A DNA stretch of 64,000 bases from Nilaparvata lugens (taxonomy: Eukaryota; Arthropoda; Insecta; Hemiptera; Delphacidae), in NCBI RefSeq assembly GCF_014356525.2, contig NC_052505.1, forward strand, positions 26,350,549-26,414,548, given 5' to 3'. Shown here piece by piece: positions 43,971-54,845 of the stretch. A model generated the notes under the pieces. The model was not told the origin of the DNA. It ran no database searches and saw only the letters and a program-made list of their open reading frames with translations. Position numbers and translations under genes: made by a program. Each line of letters opens with the position of its first letter. Position 1 is the first letter of the stretch.

Positions 43971-46900
43971 GTAACTTACTTTTGATAGGTTAGGAGTTAT
44001 TTTTGTGTTGTTATTGAATTACATAAATTGTTTGGATTGCCTAAATTAATTTATGAAACAATAGATAAATATAGCCTCCTGTAAGCGATTAAGATTCTCA
44101 ATTCTTTTTACTCGTAATCGTAAGTCGTAATTGAAATCTTAATGCGTACCTAAAGCTGCATTTACACCAAAATTATTAACAAAATGTTAATAACTCAATC
44201 CTTATATATATTCTATTACATTGAATATAACTTATCATACACATGATGAACATTTGTGTTTGTCAAGTTCCGTTCAATCTAATAGAATCTATAAGGACTA
44301 AGTTATTAACATTTTGTTCATAAATTTGGGGTAAACCCAGCTTAACTAAATTAAATTGCCTATAGCTATTATAATAGTAAGTTAATTAATTATTAGTTCA
44401 AATTTTAATGTTCATATTGATTTTTAAAATGTTGAAGAATTGAAAAGCGGACCTAAATAATGTACATGGATGTAATGCATGTTATTATAGGCCTATTACA
44501 CCTGTACATAGGCTATTTCATCTTATTTGTATTCACTATCCTTAATTTATATACTTTTTTGTTTCAATCTTTTCTGATTTGATTTCCTTGATCAAATCCA
44601 GCCTATTATATTATTTTGATCATCCAATTTTTCACGTTTCAGTTTATTAGAGGATGATAACACTGAAAATCAGACTTTTGAATACTTCGTACAACATCTC
44701 TACCAAATATTTGGGAAGCAGGACAGCTACAAAGGTAATGAATAGTTATATATAGTTATTTTTTGTCATTTATAATAATACAAAAGAATTTGCCTATTTA
44801 TTTTCGTATGTAGGTATATGGTTTGTATATTCAGAAGGTTTAATGTCACCTACAGCCAGGATGTCTATGGTATCTCTTCGTATGTGCTGAAGAGCATCAT
44901 GAGTACGATAGCCGACCAATGTTGTCATTGATCAACTCCTGTCTATGAGAGGATATTTTCCCAGACTTTCTCAAAATCTCGAAGACATTACCCATTTTCC
45001 AAAAGGGTGATTCTGAGGTCCATCCGAGAAATTATTAAGACTGTCATGATGCTACAGATGAGTGACTACCTGGAGAAGAATGGTCTGTTGGGAGGCATGC
45101 AGCATGGATTCAGAAGGGGGAGGTCAACCTCATAAGCTACAATCTCTCTGGGAGACAGAATCTGTAAGGCTTTTGAGGAAAGCTGTATAATCTGATTAAT
45201 TCGTTCGATTGTGTATCGTTGTGTATCTTTGGATCCTAGTGGAAAAGCTCTCAAGATATGTTTTCCGGGGCGGAGCATGGTGTCGGATTACTTGGTCGAT
45301 AGTAAGCAGGTCATTTCACTATTGGGTGCTACTTCAAAGGAAAAACATGTGCCTCAGGGATCGGTGCTTAGGTCTTCACTGTTCCTGATTATGATTAATG
45401 ATGTGATACTAGAAGACTTCTCTTTGCTGATGATATTACAATCATCGATAGGGGTGGTGGACCCAAAACAGCGGAATTGTGGGAGTGCAGCAACTCTTTG
45501 CTGAGGCCAGGGACTAGTTCTCCGCGAATAAGCTGCTTCTCGACGAAAGAATTTCCCAGAAAGTGATGTGTAATCTTGGCAGCACAGATCTTAACCAGGC
45601 ATCTGTCACCCTCCTTCAAGACCTACAGTGTGGATTAAAAGCTGACTTGGCAGAATCATATTCTTGAAGTGTGCAAGGAGCTGTCGAGAGTCATAAATCT
45701 TTTCAGGTAGTGGTATCCTAATCTGGGAGGATTTTGGATCTGGGGCTCCAAAAAAACGCTCTTCGAATCATCACATATAGTAAGTATGGTACACATTGCC
45801 AGCCGGTCCTCCTCAGGATCCACACAGTTTGTGTACACTACACCCTGGCGTCACTACTATATGTGAGGAGCAGCATTACAATGAGCAAAGAGAGCAAGTG
45901 CACTCCTACAACACACGGAGAATGACAAATATGGATGTGCCAAGCTGTCGTTATTGAAGGTGAGGGACAGTTTCCCAGTGCTGGCGCTGAGGATGCTTAA
46001 CAACTTCTCAGAGTCAGTGAGGGCGCGTCCAATAAATGACTTCAGGTCTTCCTTGCCCAAGTGGCTGATTGAGACAAGCTTGTATAATATCAATGACGTT
46101 TTCAATGTAAATAGGGTAGTTGTTATCTGATACACTGCCATTGTGATGCCAAGTAAAGTGTGATCTGTTTGACCAGTTTATTTTCACGTTAAAAATGTAT
46201 TTGACTGACGCGATCTACCCAGGGTTAGCCTGGTCCTTGATCGAGAAATTTAATATTGGAATTGTAATGTCTTCTGTAGATGACTGTAAATTGCGTTCAC
46301 TCACAGATATGAGCCTAGCAAGCTAAGCTCACCTTGTATGGAACTGTATCTGAATGTTCTGAATGTAGAGGGCGTTTAACATTGTCGTGCGTCCATGGCA
46401 TATTGATAAATTAGTGTTTTGTTGTTTTTGACTTTTATTGTGAAATGACGCCATCGATCCCACAAGTATGGGTAATGGATGAAGAAGAAGGTATAAAGGC
46501 ATAGCAACATTCTCAACACTGGATACATTCATTATCTAGGTAAAACTAAACTTGTTTTTTTTATTTGTATTCAACAATGAAACTACCGTATAGAACAACT
46601 GGAATCTTTGAATAATCTACAAACAGATCCCAGCCAAGTTAAAGAAAAAATGTCGGAACAAATTTATAAGTTAATGATTTTAATGTCAATTAATTAGATA
46701 GGCTTAGTGCCGGTTGCACAAAAGCCGGTTAAATTTAAATCGTGATCAATTCCACGAGAACCAATCGAGAGAAGCCGTCTTATCAAAAAGGCCTTCTCTG
46801 ATTGGTTCTCGTGAAATTAATCGCGGTTAAAATTTATTCGGCTTTTGTGTAACCAGGCCTTAGTAAACTTTTCCACTCATCTGCATTTTTTAACTATTAT

Positions 46901-49900
46901 TTTTTCATGCTTTGATAAAAATTTGATTTTCCCCAGTTGGATGTGCACTAACGCTCCTGCTGCAACAAACCGATCTACTACCGAAGGCTTCTCAAAGGCT
47001 AGTAGCAATCGTACTGCTGTATGAGTTGTATCGTGGAGATCCCATTGCAACTAATCCTTTTTGCTCAGTTTTCATTCAACTGCTGGTAAGAATATTTTTT
47101 AATAATTTTCATTACAGTTTATGGTGATAATATTACAGACTATGCATTGTTGTTGACAATTTCTCTATTTTTTAAGAAGATACAGAGTGAAATTTGAGTA
47201 GAACCATCTCGAATACGTATTTTTAAAAAAATTATGAATCGAAGCCTAAATACAGAAAAATACTGTTATATTGTGCAAAAAGGAATAGAGGATAAGTGCT
47301 ACAAACGTTTTTCACTTCAACTGTTGAAATGTAGCCCACTACAAGCTATAATAAGCTGCGTACACATATACGCTCCTCCAACCCGCACCGAGCACGCTCC
47401 GCCCTCGTACCGCCCTCGTTCCTCCATCGAACCACAGTCGCTCCGCCCCCTCACCCATCATGAACGTTACGGAAGATGTTAGATCTTCTCGCGTTCCCCG
47501 GTCGAACCACTCTTGCTCCCCGGTCGATCATCAATCGCTCTGCTGGAGTGACGTTCGGTTGCGGAGCAGAGCGAAAGTCGCACCTATATAATATCGTAAT
47601 ATCAAAAACTATGCTATAAATATTATTTTTAATTTTATTTGTTTGCTGATCTGGTTAATTCACCTTCAAACAACAATCTTGTAACTTTTTGATTCATCTC
47701 ACGTCAAAAGAATTATTGATTAGAGTAGCACATCTATTGATTTCCCCAGATATTCAATTCTACTGTCAAAGTTCATCTATAAATCTATAAGAAGGCCACC
47801 AGAACAATCAATAAAATTTCAGAAGCTCCGCAATATCAACGATAAATAGATGCTACTATCTTACGTAACTAAAAAAACCATATTTGTTTAACTGGTAATA
47901 GTGGAACAAATTTAACTCTTATTAAAACTCGAATTATTGTAATCTTTTCAGCACCACCAGGATGGAGCATTGAAAAATCAGAGGAAAGATCATGCAAGAA
48001 TCTTGCCAAGGCTTTCTCAAGCTGAGAAACATTACATTGCTCAACTGCTACTAACTGGATCTCGAGATGTGAGTCAAAATTAGTTATTTGAGCTAGGCTA
48101 TCTCATCTTATTTTTTTAGTGTTAGATGATTCAAAAGATTTCTAAATCCACAGACAAATTCTGTCAATGAGATTCACCTAGAAATAGGCTTTTGTTGTTT
48201 TCTGTTGCTACTGAGACATTCAAATATTGTACGTTTTTGTGAATACTAACATTTATTGAATGATTGAATTCATGGTAGCGCTTTCGTTACTTACATCTCA
48301 ATCCATGTGTAACTGTGAATCCTATTAATTGCTTTCTTGGATGTCTCATCGCAAAAAATATATTAGGCTATATGTTTACTCCAACATGCTCAAGTCATAT
48401 TATTTTCATCAGTTATATAGATAGCTATTATTATAGTTTTCATAGCTTGATTGCTTAATTTTTAACTTTGTATTATTTTCGGTATATGAAATTGTACATA
48501 TAAATGACCTTTTGTAATATATAGTATGATCTATATCATTTGTATATTGTATCTCATATTATTATAAGTATACCATATTACTGATCTATTAGTTTATTAG
48601 TTGAAATGCCCCTGATCGATTACTGATTTGTCGACTCAAATCACTACCACATAAATTTACAAAGCCATAGCGCTAGGTTGTGACTTCATCAGTAGTCGAT
48701 GAAATTATCCAACCAGAAAGCTGCAAATGTAGAGTTCCAATTAAGCTGATTTCTTATCAGATTTCTGATTGGATAATTTTATCGACTGCTGATGACGTCG
48801 CAACCTAGCGCTGTTGCTTTGTAAATCTAGTGCCCCCAAATACAGACCCTTGTGGTCCATAATGGGTGATTAACAAATGTATATATACAATTTGCTTGTC
48901 TTGTTGAATATGAATCTTAAATTTTTCAATTTTTCAGCTTTTGAAGAAAACAGCCAAGCAAGTTCTGAGTAGTGACGTGGGCGGACCAATCGATATTTCA
49001 AGCATCCAACTAGCTTTTTCGGAGCGAATCTCAGATCTGCCCAAGAGCAGCACCTCGGCTATTCCAACCCTCCTCCCTGATCCCGATATGAGATCCAAGT
49101 AATTAAATTCATGTTAATTCAGTTTAATATAGAATACTAGTTATAGAAAATACAATTTCCATAAGTTTTTATTAGATTATTTCCACTCAGCACGACTGAA
49201 TGAATATGAATAATCATCCCCTTAGAACGTATGGGAATAATATTTTCACTGTACCGGATACGTTCACGGCCACTGGTATGTGGGAATCCAGCTTCAAAGT
49301 AGCGAATATCACTACTGTAGTGAATAGTGAAGAATCATCACAAATAATAGTGAATATCACTGTTGTTGAACATCTTTAGTGCCAGCATAAGTAAACAGTG
49401 TCTCACTTTCTAGCATCTATACAATAGTAGCTAATGATTTCTTATTTAAATGGAAAACTAAATTGGTGCTTTCTGATTTTCCAAGGGTGATGTCACACCG
49501 AGCCGCACACAAGCGGACACAATGACCCTCCGACCGAGTGCGAAGGCTTTAGCATTGGAGTAGGGGAGACAATGCTAAACCAGACGCTCCGGACATTATG
49601 TATTTGTGCCGTGCATTTTTTCGTCCAATTGTGTGTTGTGTCCGGCATGGTGTGGACACTAATGAATTCAGCCTAGTCGGGCTGTAAAATAATACTATTG
49701 GTTCTTATGGGAGTATTAACATATTTGTGGAATTTTCGGCAGAAAAAATTAAACAGAACAAGAAGGTTTAAATTTGTAATAGATTAAGAAAAAATATTGA
49801 GAACCACGAATATATACAAATCCAGGTCTGAAATATCACAGTACCTACTCATTCATAATCTCATGATGAAGGATTTCGAAAGAACTTTTCTCATGTATTT

Positions 49901-52668
49901 TAGTATGAATCAATTGAATTGCATATAATAGATTGTATCTATCCATTGTATTGTTTTTTTACCAATATATTTGAATGTCAAAATCATTCAGTTAGTGTGA
50001 CTGGCCTCAAGCAATCACACCGTTTCAATGTAACACTCTTATCTAATCTTAGTAACTAATTTTATTAATGGTAACTTATCTAATCTGAAGAATGCATAAA
50101 GAATATAGATACAATACACTTTACTATAATCTCTATTCATGGAATATTCAATTAAAGTAAGCTAATCGCCCATTTCTTCAATAAGTTCTTCAATCTAGAA
50201 CAGTAAATGTTTTTTAATCTATAACATTTGTTTCACTCATTTCATTTCTATTTTCAGCACTATCGATCCCAGTGTAATCAAGAAAACGGCCGAAGCTTTA
50301 TTGACTGGTCAAAATGCAGTAGTCAACCAAGCCTATCATCCCGAGATGTTGCGGCTAGCCCCTCCCTTGCATTGCTGTGAAGATGAGGTAACGGGCTCAA
50401 CTTATGTTCATTTTATCTGTTTATTTCATTCAATTAATGTATTGAATTGAATGTCTATTGTTGTTACGGCGAAATATGAATTTTTAGTTCATGAAAATAG
50501 TTTAAGGCCTGGTTGCACGACTGTTATATTCAACTGCTATTAATCGCTGACCAACGAATGACTTCATTGTCGTCCGCTTTGCTTGGTTTTGATAGATGAC
50601 GTCATATGATCACAATTAAATTAGATATATGTGCACCGGGTGTTGAGTTTATGTCCCATACTTGATCTAATCACCTACTTCTCACTCCTAAATTGAAAAT
50701 CAGACAAATATTGTTATAGTTAAAGCTGGCTTTTGTAAACAAAGACAACGTAAATGAAGGTGTTGTTAATAATTGAGTTGTAATATTCCAAACAAGAAAA
50801 CTTATCCAAGAGCGTTATAATTTTGAGTTCACTATGAAAACATTTTTAATCATCAACATGCTCAATTCAATACATTATTATGTACCAAAATATTATACAT
50901 GATGTACTTATAGTCTTTACACAACAATTAATTTCAGGTACAATAATAAATACTTAAACCTGTGTTTTTAATATTGGCAAAATCTATACAATAATCCAAA
51001 TCGACCACAGTGGTAATTTTTATTGACGCTCATAAATAAATCAACGTAATCCACTTTCAAACTATTCCGTAACATTTATTTAGCATTATTTAGGTAGTAC
51101 AATTTAACACTTTCAAAAAACAGACAAAACCTTAGCCCACAACTGTTCCTATTGATTTTTTTTTTCATTGAGATGACTTTTCATACATCACTATATCTTT
51201 GCTTTACCTTTCATGTAAAATAATCATTTAATTACATGAAATGAACGCAATTATAGACCAAATTTTTGGTCTAAGAATTGATTAAGGGCTGATGATTACG
51301 TTTTAGGAATGGTTTACATTTCGAAACAAGGAAAAACAAATTTTTACTTACTCATTTTTTAATAAGATTAATAATAATATATAAATTTATTTACTTAAAA
51401 AAATACAATCAAGCAATTAAAACATAAAAAGTACAAAATATCTACAATACAATAGGCTTATGAAAAGATATGGAATTTAATTCTATTGGAAATTAACTTA
51501 CTCATCTATGGGAAACCCATGTACTAGAGTAGGTGTTGGTAGTAGTAATAGATTCTGGGTGGGGGTGCAAACTGCAAATACGTTGAGTAAGTGAGCTCAC
51601 ATATTGTTTGAGATTATGTTCTCTATATGATGTCTTCCAGGTGAAATAATCCAGTTCTTAGCAGCAGTTTTGAATCTTCTTGGGTTTTATATTGACTTGA
51701 TTTGTGCAGGAAGTAGATTGTGGAGTTTTGGTGCTAGGTGGTTGATTACAAATTATATCAGTTTATATTTCTAATTTTAATGACAATTGAAGATTAAATA
51801 GGGGCCCAGCGAGCCCCCCCCCACCACTCGGAATCTCAATTGTCGCGCGATTTGGCGCCGTATGAACGGTGTAGGCTAGTGCGCTGTATGGTTTTTGGTC
51901 AGTTCAGTCAAAGCAATTCATTGTGTGACGTTTTCTAGGTTAGGTTAGACGTTACAACGTAGGAACCATCTAAAGTTCCAACGAAAATGGCACCTAAATG
52001 GGGGGACTATATGAATATTAAATTTCTTGAGCTTTAAAAAGATCAAAGATGTATATGGGATCAGAGAAACGAATTGTATAAGGATAAGAAAATATTAAAA
52101 TTATTCGGCAATTGCCGAAGCCATGAACGTTCATGGCTTCGGTGCAGCTGAAGTGAAAATTAAAATAAAATCGTTTTGCGGTACGTTTAATATTGAAATG
52201 ACCAAACATGAAAAAATTCCTTGCATAGTTGGTTTAACATTCGTTTTGTCCTCACGGGGCACAACAGACGACGAGCATTCGGCCATGTTTTCGACTGTCG
52301 TGGCAATAGTTAGCCCCGTAGAAACATCTTCTCGCACAGCTGGACTGGCCTTGGACAATTGGCAACTACGTGATGACAGACAATAATTGTCCTCGGACAA
52401 TTTTCTCGTCAATTCGCATCGTATAAACTAGGCTTAAGCAAACAAATGTTTGTTGCAGCTGGTGTGGCTGAACATGACGGTGCCGAGCGAGCACAAGATC
52501 GCCTACGACAACAACATGTGCGTGTCGAACTGCGCAGGCATCGAGGCCAAGAAGCTGATGGTGCGCGCGTTCAAGGGCACACTCACACTGCAACAGCAGC
52601 AGCATCTGCTCGCCGAACTCGAAAACGACCCCAAGCTCGTCTATCACATCGGCTTGACGCCCAACAAG
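43933..52668 (+). CDS. CNOT11: CCR4-NOT transcription complex subunit 11 (gene span, exons 1-7, 3' incomplete)
   Basis: Exons 43933-43970, 44643-44734, 46937-47085, 47952-48068, 48938-49098, 50258-50387 and 52459-52668 join in phase to 299 residues. The translation follows animal CNOT11 along its whole length: 'LLSLLEDD' at the start, '[20 protein letters not shown]', '[16 protein letters not shown]', '[17 protein letters not shown]', then '[16 protein letters not shown]'. CNOT11 joins CNOT10 and binds the CNOT1 N-terminus in the cytoplasmic deadenylase that shortens mRNA poly(A) tails. The C-terminal DUF2363 part (about 180-200 residues in other animals) is not found; it must lie beyond 64 kb, past a gypsy complex in the intron, or be lost. 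Confidence 0.92.
43971..44642 (+). other. CNOT11 intron 1
   Basis: AT-rich. Holds a hairpin MITE at 44153-44343; nothing else is recognised. Confidence 0.7.
44153..44343. mobile_element. Hairpin MITE
   Basis: 'AAGCTGCATTTACACCAAAA' and 'GTTAATAACTCAATCCTTAT' are mirrored by 'ATAAGGACTAAGTTATTAAC' and 'GGGGTAAACCCAGCTT'. The arms are about 65 bp with a loop of about 60 bp. A similar end occurs near 110-135. Confidence 0.75.
44643..44734 (+). CDS. CNOT11: CNOT11 exon 2
   Basis: Acceptor TTTTTCACGTTTCAG, donor AAAG|GTAATG. Encodes '[20 protein letters not shown]' and '[10 protein letters not shown]'; leaves one base (G) for exon 3. Confidence 0.88.
44840..46130 (+). pseudogene. Jockey-like LINE reverse transcriptase fragment in CNOT11 intron 2
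   Basis: Frames on the plus strand carry '[20 protein letters not shown]' and 'GFRRGRSTS', then '[20 protein letters not shown]' (motif B region), '[13 protein letters not shown]' (motif C, F-A-D-D) and '[20 protein letters not shown]' (post-RT region). Several stops and frame changes separate them. The same family left the fragment at 41220-41900. Confidence 0.8.
46702..46862. mobile_element. Hairpin MITE, 'GGTTGCACAAAAGCCG' family
   Basis: 'CCGGTTGCACAAAAGCCG' and 'CACGAGAACCAATCGAGAGA' are mirrored by 'TCTCTGATTGGTTCTCGTG' and 'CGGCTTTTGTGTAACCAGG'. A nearly full-length hairpin of 160 bp. Best preserved of three family members in the window. Confidence 0.8.
46937..47085 (+). CDS. CNOT11: CNOT11 exon 3
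   Basis: Acceptor GATTTTCCCCAG, donor CTG|GTAAGA. Encodes '[20 protein letters not shown]' to '[11 protein letters not shown]', the most conserved N-terminal HEAT-like segment of CNOT11. Phase 1 in, phase 0 out. Confidence 0.93.
47086..47951 (+). other. CNOT11 intron 3
   Basis: Mostly AT-rich. 47360-47585 is a GC-rich patch ('CTCCGCCCTCGTACCGCC', 'CCCCGGTCGAACCACTC') that looks like a piece of a dispersed repeat but has no partner in the window. Confidence 0.5.
47952..48068 (+). CDS. CNOT11: CNOT11 exon 4
   Basis: Acceptor AATCTTTTCAG, donor GAT|GTGAGT. 39 codons, phase 0 both sides: '[20 protein letters not shown]' corresponds to the 'LTPPEKFFLSQLML' segment of vertebrate CNOT11. Confidence 0.9.
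48069..48937 (+). other. CNOT11 intron 4
   Basis: AT-rich; contains a hairpin MITE at 48655-48827. Confidence 0.7.
48655..48827. mobile_element. Hairpin MITE
   Basis: 'ATTTACAAAGCCATAGCGCT' ... 'GTCGATGAAATTATCCAA' is mirrored by 'TTGGATAATTTTATCGAC' ... 'AGCGCTGTTGCTTTGTAAAT'. The arms are about 58 bp; loop about 57 bp. Confidence 0.8.
48938..49098 (+). CDS. CNOT11: CNOT11 exon 5
   Basis: Acceptor CAATTTTTCAG, donor CCAA|GTAATT. Encodes '[13 protein letters not shown]', '[20 protein letters not shown]' and '[10 protein letters not shown]'. Leaves AA, completed to Asn in exon 6. Confidence 0.92.
49099..50257 (+). other. CNOT11 intron 5
   Basis: AT-rich with a somewhat GC-richer block at 49480-49680 that may be an old repeat; nothing specific recognised. 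Confidence 0.5.
50258..50387 (+). CDS. CNOT11: CNOT11 exon 6
   Basis: Acceptor TTTCTATTTTCAG, donor GAG|GTAACG. Encodes '[20 protein letters not shown]' and 'FHPEM-like' [18 protein letters not shown], parallel to 'RPEFIRPPPPLHICEDE' in vertebrates. Phase 2 in, 0 out. Confidence 0.92.
50502..50642. mobile_element. Decayed MITE of the 'GGTTGCAC' family
   Basis: Left end 'AGGCCTGGTTGCACGACTG' and right end 'GTGCACCGGGTG' match the ends of the copies at 40772 and 46702, but the inner arms have diverged. Confidence 0.5.
51987..52225 (+). pseudogene. MADF-domain ORF remnant, probably transposon-derived
   Basis: ATG near 51987 reads '[16 protein letters not shown]', then a TAA, '[18 protein letters not shown]', a frame change, and '[19 protein letters not shown]'. 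The order 'FLELY-x-CIWD-x-YKDK-x-AM-x-V-KIKSF' is that of the MADF DNA-binding domain, often found as an accessory ORF in PIF/Harbinger elements and as a multigene family in insects. The stop and frameshift make it a pseudogene. GC-richer flanks at 52230-52410 may be part of the same element. Confidence 0.65.
52459..52668 (+). CDS. CNOT11: CNOT11 exon 7
   Basis: Acceptor TTTGTTGCAG. 70 codons, from '[20 protein letters not shown]' to '[18 protein letters not shown]', co-linear with vertebrate CNOT11. The end is placed before GTCAAC because family similarity stops there; this is a weak donor. Almost every third codon position is G or C, unlike exons 1-6. The frame stays open another 39 codons without family similarity. 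Confidence 0.88.
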
Positions 52669-52789
52669 GTCAACAATCAATACCATGGCAACAGCTTATT
52701 ATTTCTGTTACAAGGATCATTTTTCAATAGGTTTGATTGGGGGCCCTATTTGAATTATTTAAAAAAAAAAACTATTTTTCTATTTTGAA

Positions 52790-52925
52790 TTCAACTTCAT
52801 TTTTCGAATGAAAAATGATACATGATTTTGATACAGAATTTCAAGAGAAAATATATATGGTGAAAACCGTACATCGATATCTCAAACCATTTAGAAGATA
52901 TACACATGTAAACATACTGAAAATT
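52790..52925. repeat. Fragment of TIR element E2
   Basis: 'GAAAATATATATGGTGAAAACCG', reading 'CATCGATATCTCAAACC' then 'AGAAGATAT', matches the middle of E2 unit 1 at about 37440-37530. Ends are missing. Confidence 0.7.
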
Positions 52926-53587
52926 TTTTCAATGTAATTTTACCGCAACCAAACACTTTGGTTGATGAACAGTTCAATTCTAGTTTAAATTAATAGGAAG
53001 TTTATAATAAATCATACAAAAATGTAATGAATGAGTACATGAACAATCTGACAGATCAAACTTCACAGTTGTTAATGTTACACATGTTACTTGAAGTCTT
53101 TAGGCCTGTAGTAAATATAGTAGTCTACATTGCACTTGATAGCATTTCTATTGGGTTTTCATTTTAATAAATAATAATTATAATAATCTCCCTAATTTTA
53201 AGACTGACTGGCTCTTCGCCACATCAGCCACATATTTTTCATACTTTCTGATCGCTGTCTTCAGTCTGTTTCTGATCTGTGATTGCAATTTCTCAGTGCA
53301 TTTTTGGCAGTCTATTAGTCTGTTGTAAATGATTGATTAATTTATTACTTACAATAGATAGCTTATTATTGATATGGTTCTGAGTAATACAGTTTTTCAA
53401 TCAGTTCTGTGGAAGTAATGCCGTTCTGCCTAATTTTGAATTATTGAGGTCCACGCTTTAATGGCAGTAAGGACAGATAGCAAACACGTTTGCGATCCTC
53501 TGTCTTGTCGGTAGACGGTAGATGAATACAAGTTTTTATTTAATGTAAAATAAATATTAAAAACAGTTTTTATATTCTCGTTTAAAA
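52926..53587. other. CNOT11 intron 7, nothing recognised
   Basis: AT-rich sequence between the E2 fragment and the left LTR. No exon encoding the expected CNOT11 continuation was found here. Confidence 0.5.
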
Positions 53588-54643
53588 TGATATGACGGAA
53601 GGTGTAGCTCGTTCATCAATTGGGCTAGTCAGTCGGGTCGAGCGAGGGGTTTGTTACCACTGTCTGAAAAAATGGCTTTTGGTGGCCCTGAAAAAGGGCC
53701 AAGTTTGTTGCTGGTGGCCCTGAAAAGGGACCAAGATTGTTGCTGGTGGCCCTAAAAGGGACCAAGGCAGGCTAGATGTTTAGTAGTCGTCGACTGGCGC
53801 GATACCACGCCGCGCGAGGGTCCCGGGCAGGTCCGTCTGGTGCGAGAGCAGGCCGGCAGGGGCTCAAGTCAATGGTTCGCAGTCTCCACTCTGGTTTACC
53901 CGGGCTACGGAGAGGGCTGACCGGGTGATCTACTAGCCAGAGGTCGTGCCGAATCTCCGCCGGGAGGACCTCCTCGACCACTTCCTCGTTTAGAAGGGGC
54001 CTTCGGTCAAACCCCGGGCAGGCAGGGTCGTAGGCTTCCGCTGCACACACTCCGATGTCGGTTCGGCACCCAACCCGCGCATCCAGAACCGCGCGCCAGT
54101 TGTTAGGCTGGGGCGCTAAGTCTTGGGGCGCAGCTGGCGCGGCGGTGTACAGCCTCAGCCTCTCCTCCACCTGGCGAAGCCGACGTAGGGCCCTCCTCTT
54201 CTGGATTCGGCGGCCGGCTCGGTTCCTCCTAGGCATCGGCTGGGTAGTAGACAAGGAAGACACCTCAGGTTGCGGTTAGTCTCGCCGTGGTTCCCTCATT
54301 GGCCTGCTCGCTGCTCTGCTCCTGGTCTCGGTAGTGGTCTCGGCTGGTAGTGGTCTCTGGTAGTGGTCTCGGCTGGTGGTCTCTTCTGGCTCTTCAGTGG
54401 AAGGCTGCTAGTGAGCAAGTGCTATCGAGGGTAGCTGAGTAGCCCCCTTTTATTCACAGTCCCCGAGTTCACCTGCGCTGCTATTGGCCGGCGGTGCTCG
54501 GCCAATAGAAACGCAGGAACGGGTGGCGGCGACTGAGGCGCACCCTGGTGGCGGGTGGGTCAACCACTCATTTGGTTGATGCGTGGCGTGGGGAGCAGAG
54601 CAGAGCGGCAGGCTGAAAGGTAGCGAACGCGAGGGAGGTATCA
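53588..54643 (-). repeat. 3' LTR, full length (1056 bp)
   Basis: In element sense it begins TGATACCTCC and ends CCGTCATATCA (TG...CA). U3 contains two opposed CCAAT boxes (near 54482 and 54508) and a TATA-like AATAAAAG at 54454-54447, which also contains an AATAAA. Three copies of a 33-bp unit ('GTGGCCCTGAAAAGGGACCA') lie near the downstream end (53679-53765). An ORF of 154 codons lies between. Confidence 0.95.
53772..54236 (-). CDS. LTR-encoded basic ORF, copy 1
   Basis: 154 codons from ATG; the frame is open nine codons further upstream (to 54263) but without ATG. The N-terminus is very Arg-rich ('MPRRNRAGRRIQKRRALRRL'), like a nucleic-acid-binding or nuclear-targeting segment. The rest has no domain I recognise. 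It lies about 180 nt after the presumed transcription start. A 7-codon upstream ORF (ATG at about 54298) precedes it in the leader. Retrotransposon LTRs rarely carry ORFs this long. All three LTR copies keep it intact, but as the LTRs are nearly identical throughout, this is not by itself evidence of selection. Confidence 0.5.
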   Translation of the reverse strand: MPRRNRAGRRIQKRRALRRLRQVEERLRLYTAAPAAPQDLAPQPNNWRAVLDARVGCRTDIGVCAAEAYDPACPGFDRRPLLNEEVVEEVLPAEIRHDLWLVDHPVSPLRSPGKPEWRLRTIDLSPCRPALAPDGPARDPRAAWYRASRRLLNI

Positions 54644-54657
54644 ATTCCCCCCCCCCC
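54644..54657 (-). other. Polypurine tract
   Basis: On the minus strand, eleven G followed by AAT directly precede the TGATACC start of the 3' LTR; this is the expected site for plus-strand DNA priming. Confidence 0.88.
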
Positions 54658-54845
54658 GTTTGAGGTAGCCACGGCGAGAATTTATTGATTGCAAAAAACA
54701 AGATACAATGTTTACAAAATATACAAAAGTGCCATTGGGCGATAATTTTACAGAAGTGAGACCAGAAGGGTCTCCCCCAACAGGTGGGTTGTGGTCAATA
54801 ATTACAGAAATAAGACCAGAAGGGTCTCCCCCAACAGGTGGGTTG

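Larger units (their letters stand above)
50388..52458 (+). other. CNOT11 intron 6
   Basis: AT-rich. Holds a decayed MITE (50502-50642) and a MADF-type ORF remnant (51987-52225). 50650-51780 shows nothing recognisable. Confidence 0.6.

Noticed and set aside
54055..54279. 74-codon plus-strand ORF found in all three LTRs
   Set aside because: Opposite-strand shadow of the longer LTR ORF; it is antisense to the element's transcript.
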